From NCBI GenBank assembly GCA_965263335.1, contig CBDHHE010000001.1:3100001-3164000 (forward strand): DNA of 64,000 bases, written 5' to 3'. Within the stretch, counting starts at the first letter, position 1. Each line of letters begins with the position of its first letter. A model generated the notes under the pieces. It made no database searches. It was not told where the DNA came from and saw only the letters and a program-made list of their open reading frames with translations. Of this stretch, positions 9,029-16,569 are shown in pieces. The stretch is from Thermohalobaculum sp965263335. GTDB taxonomy: Bacteria > Pseudomonadota > Alphaproteobacteria > Rhodobacterales > Rhodobacteraceae. The position numbers and the translations under genes were made by a program.

Positions 9029-10051
9029 CTAACCCCGGACAGGCTTCACACTGCCGATCCCGAGGGCTCGTACAGCGTCCTGTGCAGCATTGCGATCGTC
9101 GAGTTCTTCAAACGGCCCAACCAGGACCTGCGTGACCGTGCGTGACCCGCGCTGTACGTCCCTAGTCTGAGCCGAAAAACCTCTTTGCCTGATCTGACGC
9201 GCGAGCGCCTCGGCATTGTCGCCAACCGCAAACAGGCCCGCCTGCAAGTACGGCAACACGACCGGCTCAGTTGTGACCGCCACCACCTCGGGTTCAGTCG
9301 GCTCGGGTGGCAGCGGTGGCGTCGCTCCCGAAGGGTCCGTCGTCTGCGGTGTCTCCGCCTGCGCCGTTTGCTGTGGAAGCGCAAACGCCAACGCGGCGGC
9401 ATCATTGGTGGGCGTTGTCGCGGCAAGTGCGCCCACCGGGACATCTGCCGGAGCCGTCAGCGCCGGCGGCGTTACGACTTCCGCGACAGCCAGGTTGTCT
9501 GCATCGGACGCCTCGATCGCGTCGTCTTCCTCCTCGGCTTCGACCTCGGTGGCCGGGGGTGGTGCAGGCGTTGCCGCGGCGAGCTCGGACGTCTCGGCGC
9601 GCAGGGCGAGGGCCACAATCTGAAGTTCGGTCTCGTCATCCGGGGAAAGCCCGAGAATGACCGCTGCCTCCGATGAAATCAGCACTGGCGGGCCTGGCAC
9701 TGACTCGTCACGGCGAAACATCGCCCCATCGGCAGCTGCTCCGGTCTCCGTATTGATGAGCCGCACCCTCCGCGCTGTTGCGGCTTCCGGATGCGCAATC
9801 CAAATGCCCTTCAGGGTCTGCTCGCCATCCCAGACAGTACCGACCCGCGCTTCGAATAGCTCGGGTGCCGGCGCGAGCCCCGGTGACACATAAGGGTTCT
9901 CATCGGCATTGGTGGACTGCAGCGCCGGCGCAACGGCAGAGGTGTTTTCGCTGTTTGTCTGCTGCCCACAAGCGCCCAAGGCAAACACAAGTGACGTTAC
10001 AACAAAGTACCGAGTCGTCGACCTGGATGCTGCAGCGGATCTGATCTTCAT
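9029..10051 (-). CDS. SPOR domain lipoprotein
   Basis: The ATG at 10051 gives a 340-residue protein with a lipoprotein signal (FVVTSLVFALGAC, acylated Cys about residue 27). A conserved middle domain (residues 45-150, with GIWIAHPEAATARRV and SSEAAVILGLSP) resembles a degenerate double-psi barrel of RlpA-like proteins. A long Ala/Pro/Thr/Glu-rich linker follows, and the last 75 residues are a SPOR domain that binds denuded septal glycan (LQAGLFAVGDNAEALARQI, VLVGPFEEL). It is probably tied to cell-wall remodelling, matching its D,D-carboxypeptidase neighbour. The longer frame start at 10126 lacks the lipoprotein signal at its N-terminus. Confidence 0.8.
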   Translation of the reverse strand: MKIRSAAASRSTTRYFVVTSLVFALGACGQQTNSENTSAVAPALQSTNADENPYVSPGLAPAPELFEARVGTVWDGEQTLKGIWIAHPEAATARRVRLINTETGAAADGAMFRRDESVPGPPVLISSEAAVILGLSPDDETELQIVALALRAETSELAAATPAPPPATEVEAEEEDDAIEASDADNLAVAEVVTPPALTAPADVPVGALAATTPTNDAAALAFALPQQTAQAETPQTTDPSGATPPLPPEPTEPEVVAVTTEPVVLPYLQAGLFAVGDNAEALARQIRQRGFSAQTRDVQRGSRTVTQVLVGPFEELDDRNAAQDAVRALGIGSVKPVRG

Positions 10052-10177
10052 GATTGTTTCAGTATCTGCGAGCCTGCTCTGGCTTGACACTAGCGTAGCG
10101 ACGCACTGAATGGAAGCGGTTCGCAATCAAACAGCCCACTGGATTTCATCAGGTGTGATGCGTATCAAGCGACCTCA

Positions 10178-10265
10178 GGAAGGGTGGCGGAGTGGTCGAT
10201 CGCGGCGGTCTTGAAAACCGTTGAACCGAGAGGTTCCGTGGGTTCGAATCCCACCCCTTCCGCCA
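10178..10265 (+). tRNA. tRNA-Ser(TGA)
   Basis: The acceptor stem GGAAGGG pairs with CCCTTCC and is followed by G and an encoded CCA. The anticodon loop CTTGAAA gives TGA. A long variable arm typical of tRNA-Ser and the T-loop GGTTCGAATCC are present. tRNA-Ser genes are frequent integration sites, and the following 0.85 kb lacks a clear gene. Confidence 0.97.
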
Positions 10266-10290
10266 CAATTTCCGGCCAAAGCACTTCGAT

Positions 10291-10548
10291 CTAATGAGTT
10301 TTTTCGTCTCGGCGTTTTGATGACATCCAAAGTACCAACCAAAGTTTTCTACGCCCGCACCCCTGCTCCGAAGCCCGCTTGCAATGATCCTGCTCGGCCC
10401 GCACGATACGCTCGGGCGGATCAAAGATGGTTGCGAGCTTAACAGCTTCCGGAACAGCGCTTGGATGTAAGTCTAACTCACGCAGGGCGGCATCTATCAC
10501 CTTAAGGCCTTCAGCGCGGCCAAAAAAGTTGAACAGACCCTGCATCAA
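10291..10548 (-). pseudogene. Possible truncated small conserved protein
   Basis: The first 41 residues (MMQGLFNFFGRAEGLKVID, then AALRELDLHPSAVPEAVKL) look like a genuine soluble amphipathic protein, whereas the rest, toward tRNA-Ser, becomes Cys/Arg/Lys-rich and uneven. I read this as a possible 5' fragment of a conserved gene truncated near the tRNA. It could also be chance. I do not recognise the family with certainty. Confidence 0.3.
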
Positions 10549-11111
10549 GGAACAGTGTCATCGCACCATCAAACTAAGAACAAGGGCGAATGAACTCGCG
10601 CGATCATGAGACATGGCCAGGTCGTTCTGACACTGGTTACGGTTGGACAGTGTTGAAAAGTTCAGATCGACCCAAGCTCGCCCACCACGACTTGCTCTCT
10701 GAACCATAAAGCATGCGATGGGAAAAACCTCTCAAATTCAGGCATCTGTAGGTTTCTCAACAAGATCGGCTCATTCATGCCGTTGGCAAGTGGGCGTAGA
10801 TTCCGCAGGTGCGCTCCCATCTCCTGACATTCGGGCCATGTGCGACCTCAAGCATCTGGCCAAGACATCTAGCTGGACAAAGCCGTCTTCTGACCGAAGT
10901 AGTCGAGCTCACGCTCACCCCCGGAAGCTGCTATCCGAGCTATTGAAAGGCTGCGTCAAGAATGGCTGCTTGATCAAAGAACCCTGAGTAGCCAGAGCTG
11001 CACGAACCGAACACGACTGAACTTTTGAGCGAATGTCGCAGCGCCGCTCAAAACTTGACGTTAAGGACAGTCGGGGTGTTTGAGGGAAAGCAAGCTCCCC
11101 GATTAGGGACT
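10549..11111. other. Region without a supported gene
   Basis: About 560 bases between a possible gene remnant and the beta-propeller gene. The only frame of note (10718-10987, plus strand, 89 codons) has no recognisable domain and a Ser/Lys/His-rich composition unlike neighbouring genes. I see no inverted repeats, tRNA or clear promoter here. Confidence 0.5.
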
Positions 11112-12941
11112 TTACTCACTTTCACGGCGAAGCAGCGCACCACCATCCCCGGCCGCAATGAATCGACCATCCGCATCGGATGAAACCGCGCGCAGTCCCG
11201 AAGTTGTTCGGGTCTCGTCCAACGCCCAGCGTCCCCGTTCTTGAACCATCGCAATGCCCCCGGCGCCGACAGCGACGACATGCGTATCCGTTCCCGCGAT
11301 CGCGAGCAGGTCGTTGCGCGCGCGAGCAGGTGTCAGACGCCAGCGGGTGCCATCGAAGTGGCCTATGGTGCCGGACAGCCCGACAACATAGATGTCCGAC
11401 AGGCTGCGGCCCCAGACATCGAACAGAAAGTGCTCGGTCCCAGCATTGAACGTGTCCCACCGCTGGCCGTTCCAGCGCAGGATGAGACCAAAATCACCCA
11501 CGGCCAGCAAGTGCTCCGCATCCATGCCCCACATGCCGTAGAGTGCGCTTTTGGTGCCCGAGGGCATGCGTGTCCAGTCGCCACCGGTCCAGTGCAGGGC
11601 CAGTCCCTCGTCGCCACTGGCAAAAACCTGGCCGTCATGTGCCTCGAGCGACAGGATGGTGACATCCATCAAAAGATCGAAGTGCTTGCGCCAGGTGGTC
11701 CCGTCGAAATGGTGGATCTCGCCAAGCTGGCCCGCCGCCAGCAAGCCGCCGTCGGGCGCGCGGGCGAGCGCGTGGATGCCCAGATCGTTCACAGGCGGCA
11801 AAGCCGTCCACTGGCCCCGGTCCTCGATCAGTACGGTGCCTTCCTCGCCGCAGGCATGGGCGGTGCCGGTCGCGGGATCCGTCCAGATCCCCCAAAGCTG
11901 ACGGTCGGTGCCGCTGACCATGCGTCGCCAGCGGCTGGGTGCCTCACCGGTGGCCACGGCGGGGGCGAAGGTCTCCAGCGCCTTGTCGTCCCCGACCAGA
12001 ACAGTGCCGAAATCACCGACCACCATGGCTTCGTCGCCGGGCAGCGGGATGGCCCCGAGCAGATCGTGTGTGGTGCCGCTGTCGATCCGTTCGATGCGGC
12101 CGTCCTGGATGAGGTGGAGCTGGCCGCCATCGCCCACGGTCAGGACGCCCGCCTTAACCCGGGCGATCCGGCGGAATCGCCGGAACGCCGCGCCATCAAA
12201 CAGCTTTTGGAAGCTACCGTCCTTCCACAGCACAAGATCGCCGCGAAATCCGTTGGCATCGACGAAGTACCGCCCCCCCGCCAGCAGAACGCCGTCTTCC
12301 AGTTCCAGCGCCGAAACGAAGTTCGAGCCAATCGGGCAGTCCTCTGCCGCCCATGTCCCTTCCGGTGCGCGCAGCAGAACCGTGCCGTCACCGCCCGCCG
12401 CCATGACCCGGCCATCCGACAGACAAAGGACCGACCGCAGGTGGACACGTGAGCCCGAGGCTTCTTCGGCCCATGACGCGCCGTCGAAGTGAAGGACGGT
12501 GCCCCGGTCGCCAACGGCCCAGGCTTGTCCATCCGGGCGCCCGTCGATGTCGAACAGCGGCGTGTTTTCCGGGTCCGCTGAGTATTTGCCCGCCGCATCA
12601 ACCAGACAGCCGCGCTGCTGATGCCAGGTCTGACCATCGAAGCGCAGGATCAATCCCATCCAGCCAACCGCGAAAAGCTGGGGGCGGTCCAGACCCCAAA
12701 GCGCGTGGATCGGAACCGGAGCGGGAGAGGTCATCCTTTCCCACACCGTGCCGTCATAGTGGAACAGCGCGCCATCATCGCCCGCGACGAAAGCGCCCTG
12801 TTCGTCCGCCCAGCCGCCCCAGAAAACATCGCCGGCACCGGCACTGAGGCCCTCTACCAGATGCCACCGTCCCTGGGTTTCGGGCGTTTCGGTGAACCGG
12901 CGGAACAGCGCCCGGCGGGTAAGATTCTCGGGTTTGTTCAT
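11112..12941 (-). CDS. Beta-propeller-like repeat protein linked to the ddh operon
   Basis: About 609 residues made of 10-12 related blades of 45-55 residues. Recurring elements are FDG(T/Q/A)(T/S)W (e.g. FDGQTWHQQ, FDGASWAEE, FDGTTWRKH), aromatic-rich W(G)xxxxxxxAVG or AAG turns, and GxxGTVL/GxxGLIL strands. The pattern resembles YCF48/Kelch-type propellers. There is no signal peptide or membrane helix, so it should be cytosolic. The ATG at 12941 overlaps the stop of the ATPase gene by one base (TGATG), implying coupled translation; a GTG one codon earlier is possible. Being last in the ddh operon, it may help assemble or deliver the enzyme, but I know no characterised homologue. Confidence 0.7.
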   Translation of the reverse strand: MNKPENLTRRALFRRFTETPETQGRWHLVEGLSAGAGDVFWGGWADEQGAFVAGDDGALFHYDGTVWERMTSPAPVPIHALWGLDRPQLFAVGWMGLILRFDGQTWHQQRGCLVDAAGKYSADPENTPLFDIDGRPDGQAWAVGDRGTVLHFDGASWAEEASGSRVHLRSVLCLSDGRVMAAGGDGTVLLRAPEGTWAAEDCPIGSNFVSALELEDGVLLAGGRYFVDANGFRGDLVLWKDGSFQKLFDGAAFRRFRRIARVKAGVLTVGDGGQLHLIQDGRIERIDSGTTHDLLGAIPLPGDEAMVVGDFGTVLVGDDKALETFAPAVATGEAPSRWRRMVSGTDRQLWGIWTDPATGTAHACGEEGTVLIEDRGQWTALPPVNDLGIHALARAPDGGLLAAGQLGEIHHFDGTTWRKHFDLLMDVTILSLEAHDGQVFASGDEGLALHWTGGDWTRMPSGTKSALYGMWGMDAEHLLAVGDFGLILRWNGQRWDTFNAGTEHFLFDVWGRSLSDIYVVGLSGTIGHFDGTRWRLTPARARNDLLAIAGTDTHVVAVGAGGIAMVQERGRWALDETRTTSGLRAVSSDADGRFIAAGDGGALLRRESE

Positions 12942-14038
12942 CACATTCCGCCCGGTTTTGCCGCCGCGGCCAGGCGTTTGGTTTCGCTGCCCAGCAGGGC
13001 CGCGATCTCCTCGGTCATCTCGGCCCGTGCCTCGGGCGGCAGGTCGTCGAGCGCCGCCTGCAACTGGTCGTCGGCGAGGTTCTGCTCGAAGACATCTTCC
13101 AGCGTCCGGGCGACCGCACCGCCAAAATCCTCACGCCCGACGGCCGCGACCGCATCGATCAGCGGAGTGAATGCCTGAGCAACAGCACCTTCCGGGTTCC
13201 CGATGACAACGGGTATGCCGGCATCCGAACCCTGGGCCAGTTCAGGCGCAAGCGGGATCTGACTCAACAGCGGAATGTCCAGTGCTGCCAGTGCGTCCGG
13301 CAGGCCTGCATCGGGATAGATGTGGAACTCGGTCTCGCAATGGGGGCAAACAACGCCCGCCATGTTTGAAACAGCCCCGATCACCGGCAGACCCCTCTCC
13401 TTGCAAAAGCGCCCGGCCTTCAGGCTGTCCATCTGCGCCACTGCCTGCGGGGTGGTGACTAGAACCGAAGAGACATTGGACCCCTCCAGCATGTCGCACA
13501 GCGTGATCAGCTCGTTCCCCGTCCCTGGTGGCATATCGACGATCAGATAGTCCAGCGGACCCCAGTGAAAGCTGCCGATCAGATGGTGGATGAAGTCGTG
13601 CTTGTAGGCATCACGCCAGACGATCGGGACCGTGTCGTCCTCCAGCAGAAAGGCCAGCGAGCCGACGCGAAGCGGCTCTGCGACCCCCTCGCCCTCGAAG
13701 TTGTGGGTCTGCAGACCGGAGTGCGTCGTGCGGGTCTTGGCCCCAGCAAAGCCGAAGAACCGGCTCTGGTTCGGTCCGTGGATGTCCGCATCGGCCATGC
13801 CCACACGGAATCCGCGCCGGGCCAGCCCCGCCGCAAGATTGGCAGACACCGTCGATTTACCGACACCCCCCTTGTTGGCCAGCACCACGATGATCTGGTC
13901 GATGTCCTCCAGTCTTGCCTCGATAAGCACCTTGTTGTGGTGGGGTTTGTCAAAGCTGCAGGTCGGCTCGTCCGGACAGAACTGGCAGGCATGGCCCAGC
14001 GAGCAGTCCAGTTTGGCAAGGGTCTCGCCAAACTTCAT
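12941..14038 (-). CDS. Mrp/NBP35-like P-loop ATPase, probable Fe-S carrier
   Basis: The ATG at 14038 gives 365 residues. A Walker A of the deviant MinD/Mrp type, NKGGVGKST, lies at residues 55-63, followed by MADADIHGPNQSRF and LIVDMPPGTGNE. The C-terminal CPHC (Cys231/Cys234) is the cluster-bridging motif of ApbC/Mrp. Unlike usual bacterial Mrp proteins it lacks the N-terminal DUF59 domain and instead has four cysteines at 12, 18, 21 and 27 (C-x5-C-x2-C-x5-C), like the ferredoxin-like head of NBP35. Its start overlaps the ddhC stop by one base. A role in loading Fe-S clusters into DdhA/DdhB is a reasonable inference. Confidence 0.85.
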   Translation of the reverse strand: MKFGETLAKLDCSLGHACQFCPDEPTCSFDKPHHNKVLIEARLEDIDQIIVVLANKGGVGKSTVSANLAAGLARRGFRVGMADADIHGPNQSRFFGFAGAKTRTTHSGLQTHNFEGEGVAEPLRVGSLAFLLEDDTVPIVWRDAYKHDFIHHLIGSFHWGPLDYLIVDMPPGTGNELITLCDMLEGSNVSSVLVTTPQAVAQMDSLKAGRFCKERGLPVIGAVSNMAGVVCPHCETEFHIYPDAGLPDALAALDIPLLSQIPLAPELAQGSDAGIPVVIGNPEGAVAQAFTPLIDAVAAVGREDFGGAVARTLEDVFEQNLADDQLQAALDDLPPEARAEMTEEIAALLGSETKRLAAAAKPGGM

Positions 14039-14799
14039 CAGCCGTCTCCCATGCCGACCAAGATCCAGCCATCCGAAACGCTTTTGTAACCGTCGCGCTG
14101 GCCATCGGCTCCCTGCCAGATGGCGAAGGCCATCGGGATGCGCTCGCGGTCGAACGAGGCGTTGTGCTCGCCCGCTGCGTCGATAGGCCGGGACATGACG
14201 ACAACCCATTCGTTCGGATCGCCCGCGTTCTCGTGATAAAGCGCTGCGCCAGAGACCGGTTGCGTGTCCAGAATGGTCGTGCTGCCCGGACCACCTGCAG
14301 CCAGGTTGGTGACGGAGCCATCGTCCGGGCGCCAGTACCAGATGTTAACGGCCTCCTCTGGTCCGGTGCCCATGATGTAGGACGTCTCGTCATCGCCCAG
14401 CGAAAACTGGATTGCCGCACCGTCGCGGAAACGGTTCATCCGGGTCGCACTGTTCTTGCTGTCATCGCGCCAGCGCATCCGGACATAGAACCGATCAGAG
14501 GTGCGCGCGATCTGGAGATAGACCGGGATCGGTTCGACATCGTAGTCGATCCGCAACTCGACGGATTCGTGAACAGCCGGCGCGGGTGACATCAGCACCC
14601 GGTACTCCGCCAGCCGCTCCCAGATGATGTCGTCAGGATCGTTCGTGTTGCGCAAGTAGATGCCATCCGGGATGCGCGAGGCGACAACCTCATCGCCCGC
14701 TTCCAGCAAGGCGGTGTTCGCTTCGGTGATCGATTCCGCCAAGACCGGCCCGGTGGCCAACGCGGCGAACAGGATCAGGGCGAGGGGTGTGGTGCGCAT
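14038..14799 (-). CDS. ddhC: DMSO reductase type II family gamma subunit, b-heme protein (DdhC-like)
   Basis: The 253-residue protein has a Sec signal peptide (LALILFAALATGPVLA) and matches the ethylbenzene dehydrogenase-like heme-binding domain. It accepts electrons from the Fe-S chain of DdhAB on a b heme in the periplasm. The family ligands are Met and Lys: a Met lies in YRVLMSPAPAVHE and the conserved Lys in GYKSVSDGW near the C-terminus. It is fourth in the A-B-D-C order shared by ddh, clr and ser operons, 10 bases after ddhD. It starts 1 base from overlap with the next gene's ATG. Confidence 0.87.
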   Translation of the reverse strand: MRTTPLALILFAALATGPVLAESITEANTALLEAGDEVVASRIPDGIYLRNTNDPDDIIWERLAEYRVLMSPAPAVHESVELRIDYDVEPIPVYLQIARTSDRFYVRMRWRDDSKNSATRMNRFRDGAAIQFSLGDDETSYIMGTGPEEAVNIWYWRPDDGSVTNLAAGGPGSTTILDTQPVSGAALYHENAGDPNEWVVVMSRPIDAAGEHNASFDRERIPMAFAIWQGADGQRDGYKSVSDGWILVGMGDG

Positions 14800-14809
14800 T
14801 GTCGTCTCC

Positions 14810-15565
14810 TTATCCCCAAAGGTTTTGCGGCGCCGGTTCGGCTGCCTCGTGAGCAGGTCGTGGTGCGTCCGGATCGCGGAACGGTCCGACGCGGATTTCC
14901 AGCTCGGTGATCTGATGACCGCCCCAATCGGCGATGTCCTGAACCAGTTGGGCCAAGGTCGGGTCCAGCGTCGGCACAGGTGTCTGGCGCAACAACCCAG
15001 CCACCCGCGTCAGCGTCTGATGCAGATAGCGGCAGAGAAAATCACGCTGCGCCCGACGGTAGGGGTCGGCATCGCGGCCATTGGCCAGTGCGCCTGCCTC
15101 CAGATGGCAGAGCACCGCCATGAGCTCCAGCATACTGGCCAGATGATCCGGCTCGTCCTGTCGTCCTTCGTCGCCGGTCGCGGCCTTCAGGCCGAAATGC
15201 TTATAGAACGCAGCCAGGTTCAGCATGAAGACCGGCCGGGTCAGCCCCGCCAGAATCTCTTCATGATCCCCCGCCAGCAATGCCGCCGTCGGCTTGCCGC
15301 CAGGGCCATGCAGGAAGGCTGCGATATAGCCGGCCTCGAACGCCGCGAATTCACCCGCCGGGCCGGGACGTGGCCAAGCCGCCCCCGTGAGATCGGCCCA
15401 GGCATCGCTGAAGGCCGCATGGAACTCGCCCGATGCCACCGCGACGTGAAACTCGGGCGAGGGATGACCAAAGGCCAAAGCCGCCAGGCGCCACAGGGTT
15501 TCCTTGGCACGGGCCCGGGCGGAGCTGTCCCCCATTGGGGGCCGTGCGGTTGCCAGGACCGACAT
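14810..15565 (-). CDS. ddhD: TorD-family molybdoenzyme maturation chaperone (DdhD-like)
   Basis: This 251-residue all-helical cytosolic protein belongs to the TorD/NarJ group that binds the apo-catalytic subunit and guards its Tat export. Family features include FEAGYIAAFLHGPGG near residue 75 and LNLAAFYKHFGL near 120, with EPDHLASMLELMAVLCHLE. It lies directly after the beta subunit gene (1-base overlap, TGATG), the position of ddhD/clrD/serD. Not part of the mature enzyme by family knowledge. Confidence 0.87.
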   Translation of the reverse strand: MSVLATARPPMGDSSARARAKETLWRLAALAFGHPSPEFHVAVASGEFHAAFSDAWADLTGAAWPRPGPAGEFAAFEAGYIAAFLHGPGGKPTAALLAGDHEEILAGLTRPVFMLNLAAFYKHFGLKAATGDEGRQDEPDHLASMLELMAVLCHLEAGALANGRDADPYRRAQRDFLCRYLHQTLTRVAGLLRQTPVPTLDPTLAQLVQDIADWGGHQITELEIRVGPFRDPDAPRPAHEAAEPAPQNLWG

Positions 15566-16545
15566 CAGCTCAGCTTGAACATCTCGGCGTGGCGATAGCC
15601 GATGAGCGTGTCCATCAACTCGCTGTCGCCGCCATCGGCCTTTTTCCGACGTTCGGTTGCCAGAGTATCCAAGGCTGCCGCGACCCCATCGCCGAAGAGG
15701 CTTTCCAGATACTCAAGCGGCACGCGGCTCTCGCCGGTCGGCTCGCCGTTGTCGCCGAACTTCGGCGGAGACATCGGCGGCACGTAGAACACATTCGGCT
15801 TGGTGCCCCATTCCGGGTGCAGCGGCAGTGCGACCTTGTATTTCTCGACCAGCTGATGGATCGGCCCGGCCTCGTCATCGCGGTAGCCGATCCAGCGAAT
15901 CCGGCCAACACACTGCTTTGCACAGGCGGTGGGCAGGCCCTTTTCGATGCGCGGATAGCAGAAGATGCACTTCTCCGACTTCGAAATTTCCTCGTTGAAA
16001 TAGACCTTCTTGTAGGGGCAGGCCGAGACGCAGTACCGATACCCCCGACACCGCTCCTGGTCGATCAGGACGATCCCGTCTTCCTGGCGCTTGTAGATCG
16101 CGTTGCGTGAGCAGGCCGCGAGACAGGCGGGGTTCTCGCAGTGGTTACAAAGGCGCGGCAGGTAGAAATAGTACGAGTTCGGGTACTCCCCCTCGCCCTC
16201 GTCCTCGTCCCAGTTCGCCCCCCATGTTGGCTTGACGTTGGGACGCAGCCACGGATCGGTGCCGGTCATCAGCGCCTCTTCGTAGTTGTAGTCCCACGGC
16301 ACGCCGTAATCTTCGGGGCCGGGCTCGACCCCCATCTTCAGCGCGCCGTCTTCGTCGAACCCGCCACCCATGTCGGCATAGTTCTTCGGGTAGCCCGTAC
16401 CGGGCATCGTCTCGACGTTGTTCCAGTACATGTATTCGCGGCCGTTGCGGTTGGTCCACTGCAGTTTGCAGGCCGATGTGCAGGTGTGGCACCCGATACA
16501 CTTGTTCAGGTCCATCACCATGGAAAGCTGACGTTTCACAGCCAT
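15565..16545 (-). CDS. ddhB: DMSO reductase type II family beta subunit, four-cluster ferredoxin (DdhB-like)
   Basis: The 326-residue iron-sulfur subunit is NarH-like. The first Cys group is Cys16-x2-Cys19-x2-Cys22-x3-Cys26. Further groups are CNHCENPACLAAC, CRGYRYCVSACPYKKVYF (Trp/Tyr variant as in NarH-type 3Fe-4S/4Fe-4S sites) and CIFCYPRIEKGLPTAC followed by CVGRIR. It relays electrons from the Mo centre to the heme of the gamma subunit. There is no signal peptide; the family exports it by hitch-hiking with the Tat-bearing alpha subunit. A strong GGGGAGGA site precedes ATG 16545. It lies 24 bases after ddhA. Confidence 0.93.
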   Translation of the reverse strand: MAVKRQLSMVMDLNKCIGCHTCTSACKLQWTNRNGREYMYWNNVETMPGTGYPKNYADMGGGFDEDGALKMGVEPGPEDYGVPWDYNYEEALMTGTDPWLRPNVKPTWGANWDEDEGEGEYPNSYYFYLPRLCNHCENPACLAACSRNAIYKRQEDGIVLIDQERCRGYRYCVSACPYKKVYFNEEISKSEKCIFCYPRIEKGLPTACAKQCVGRIRWIGYRDDEAGPIHQLVEKYKVALPLHPEWGTKPNVFYVPPMSPPKFGDNGEPTGESRVPLEYLESLFGDGVAAALDTLATERRKKADGGDSELMDTLIGYRHAEMFKLS

Positions 16546-16569
16546 GTTCTGTCCTCCCCGGGCCGCGGC

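Noticed and set aside
10718..10987. 89-codon plus-strand frame in the gene-poor region after tRNA-Ser
   Set aside because: No domain, no clear ribosome site, composition unlike coding sequence nearby; not reported as a gene.
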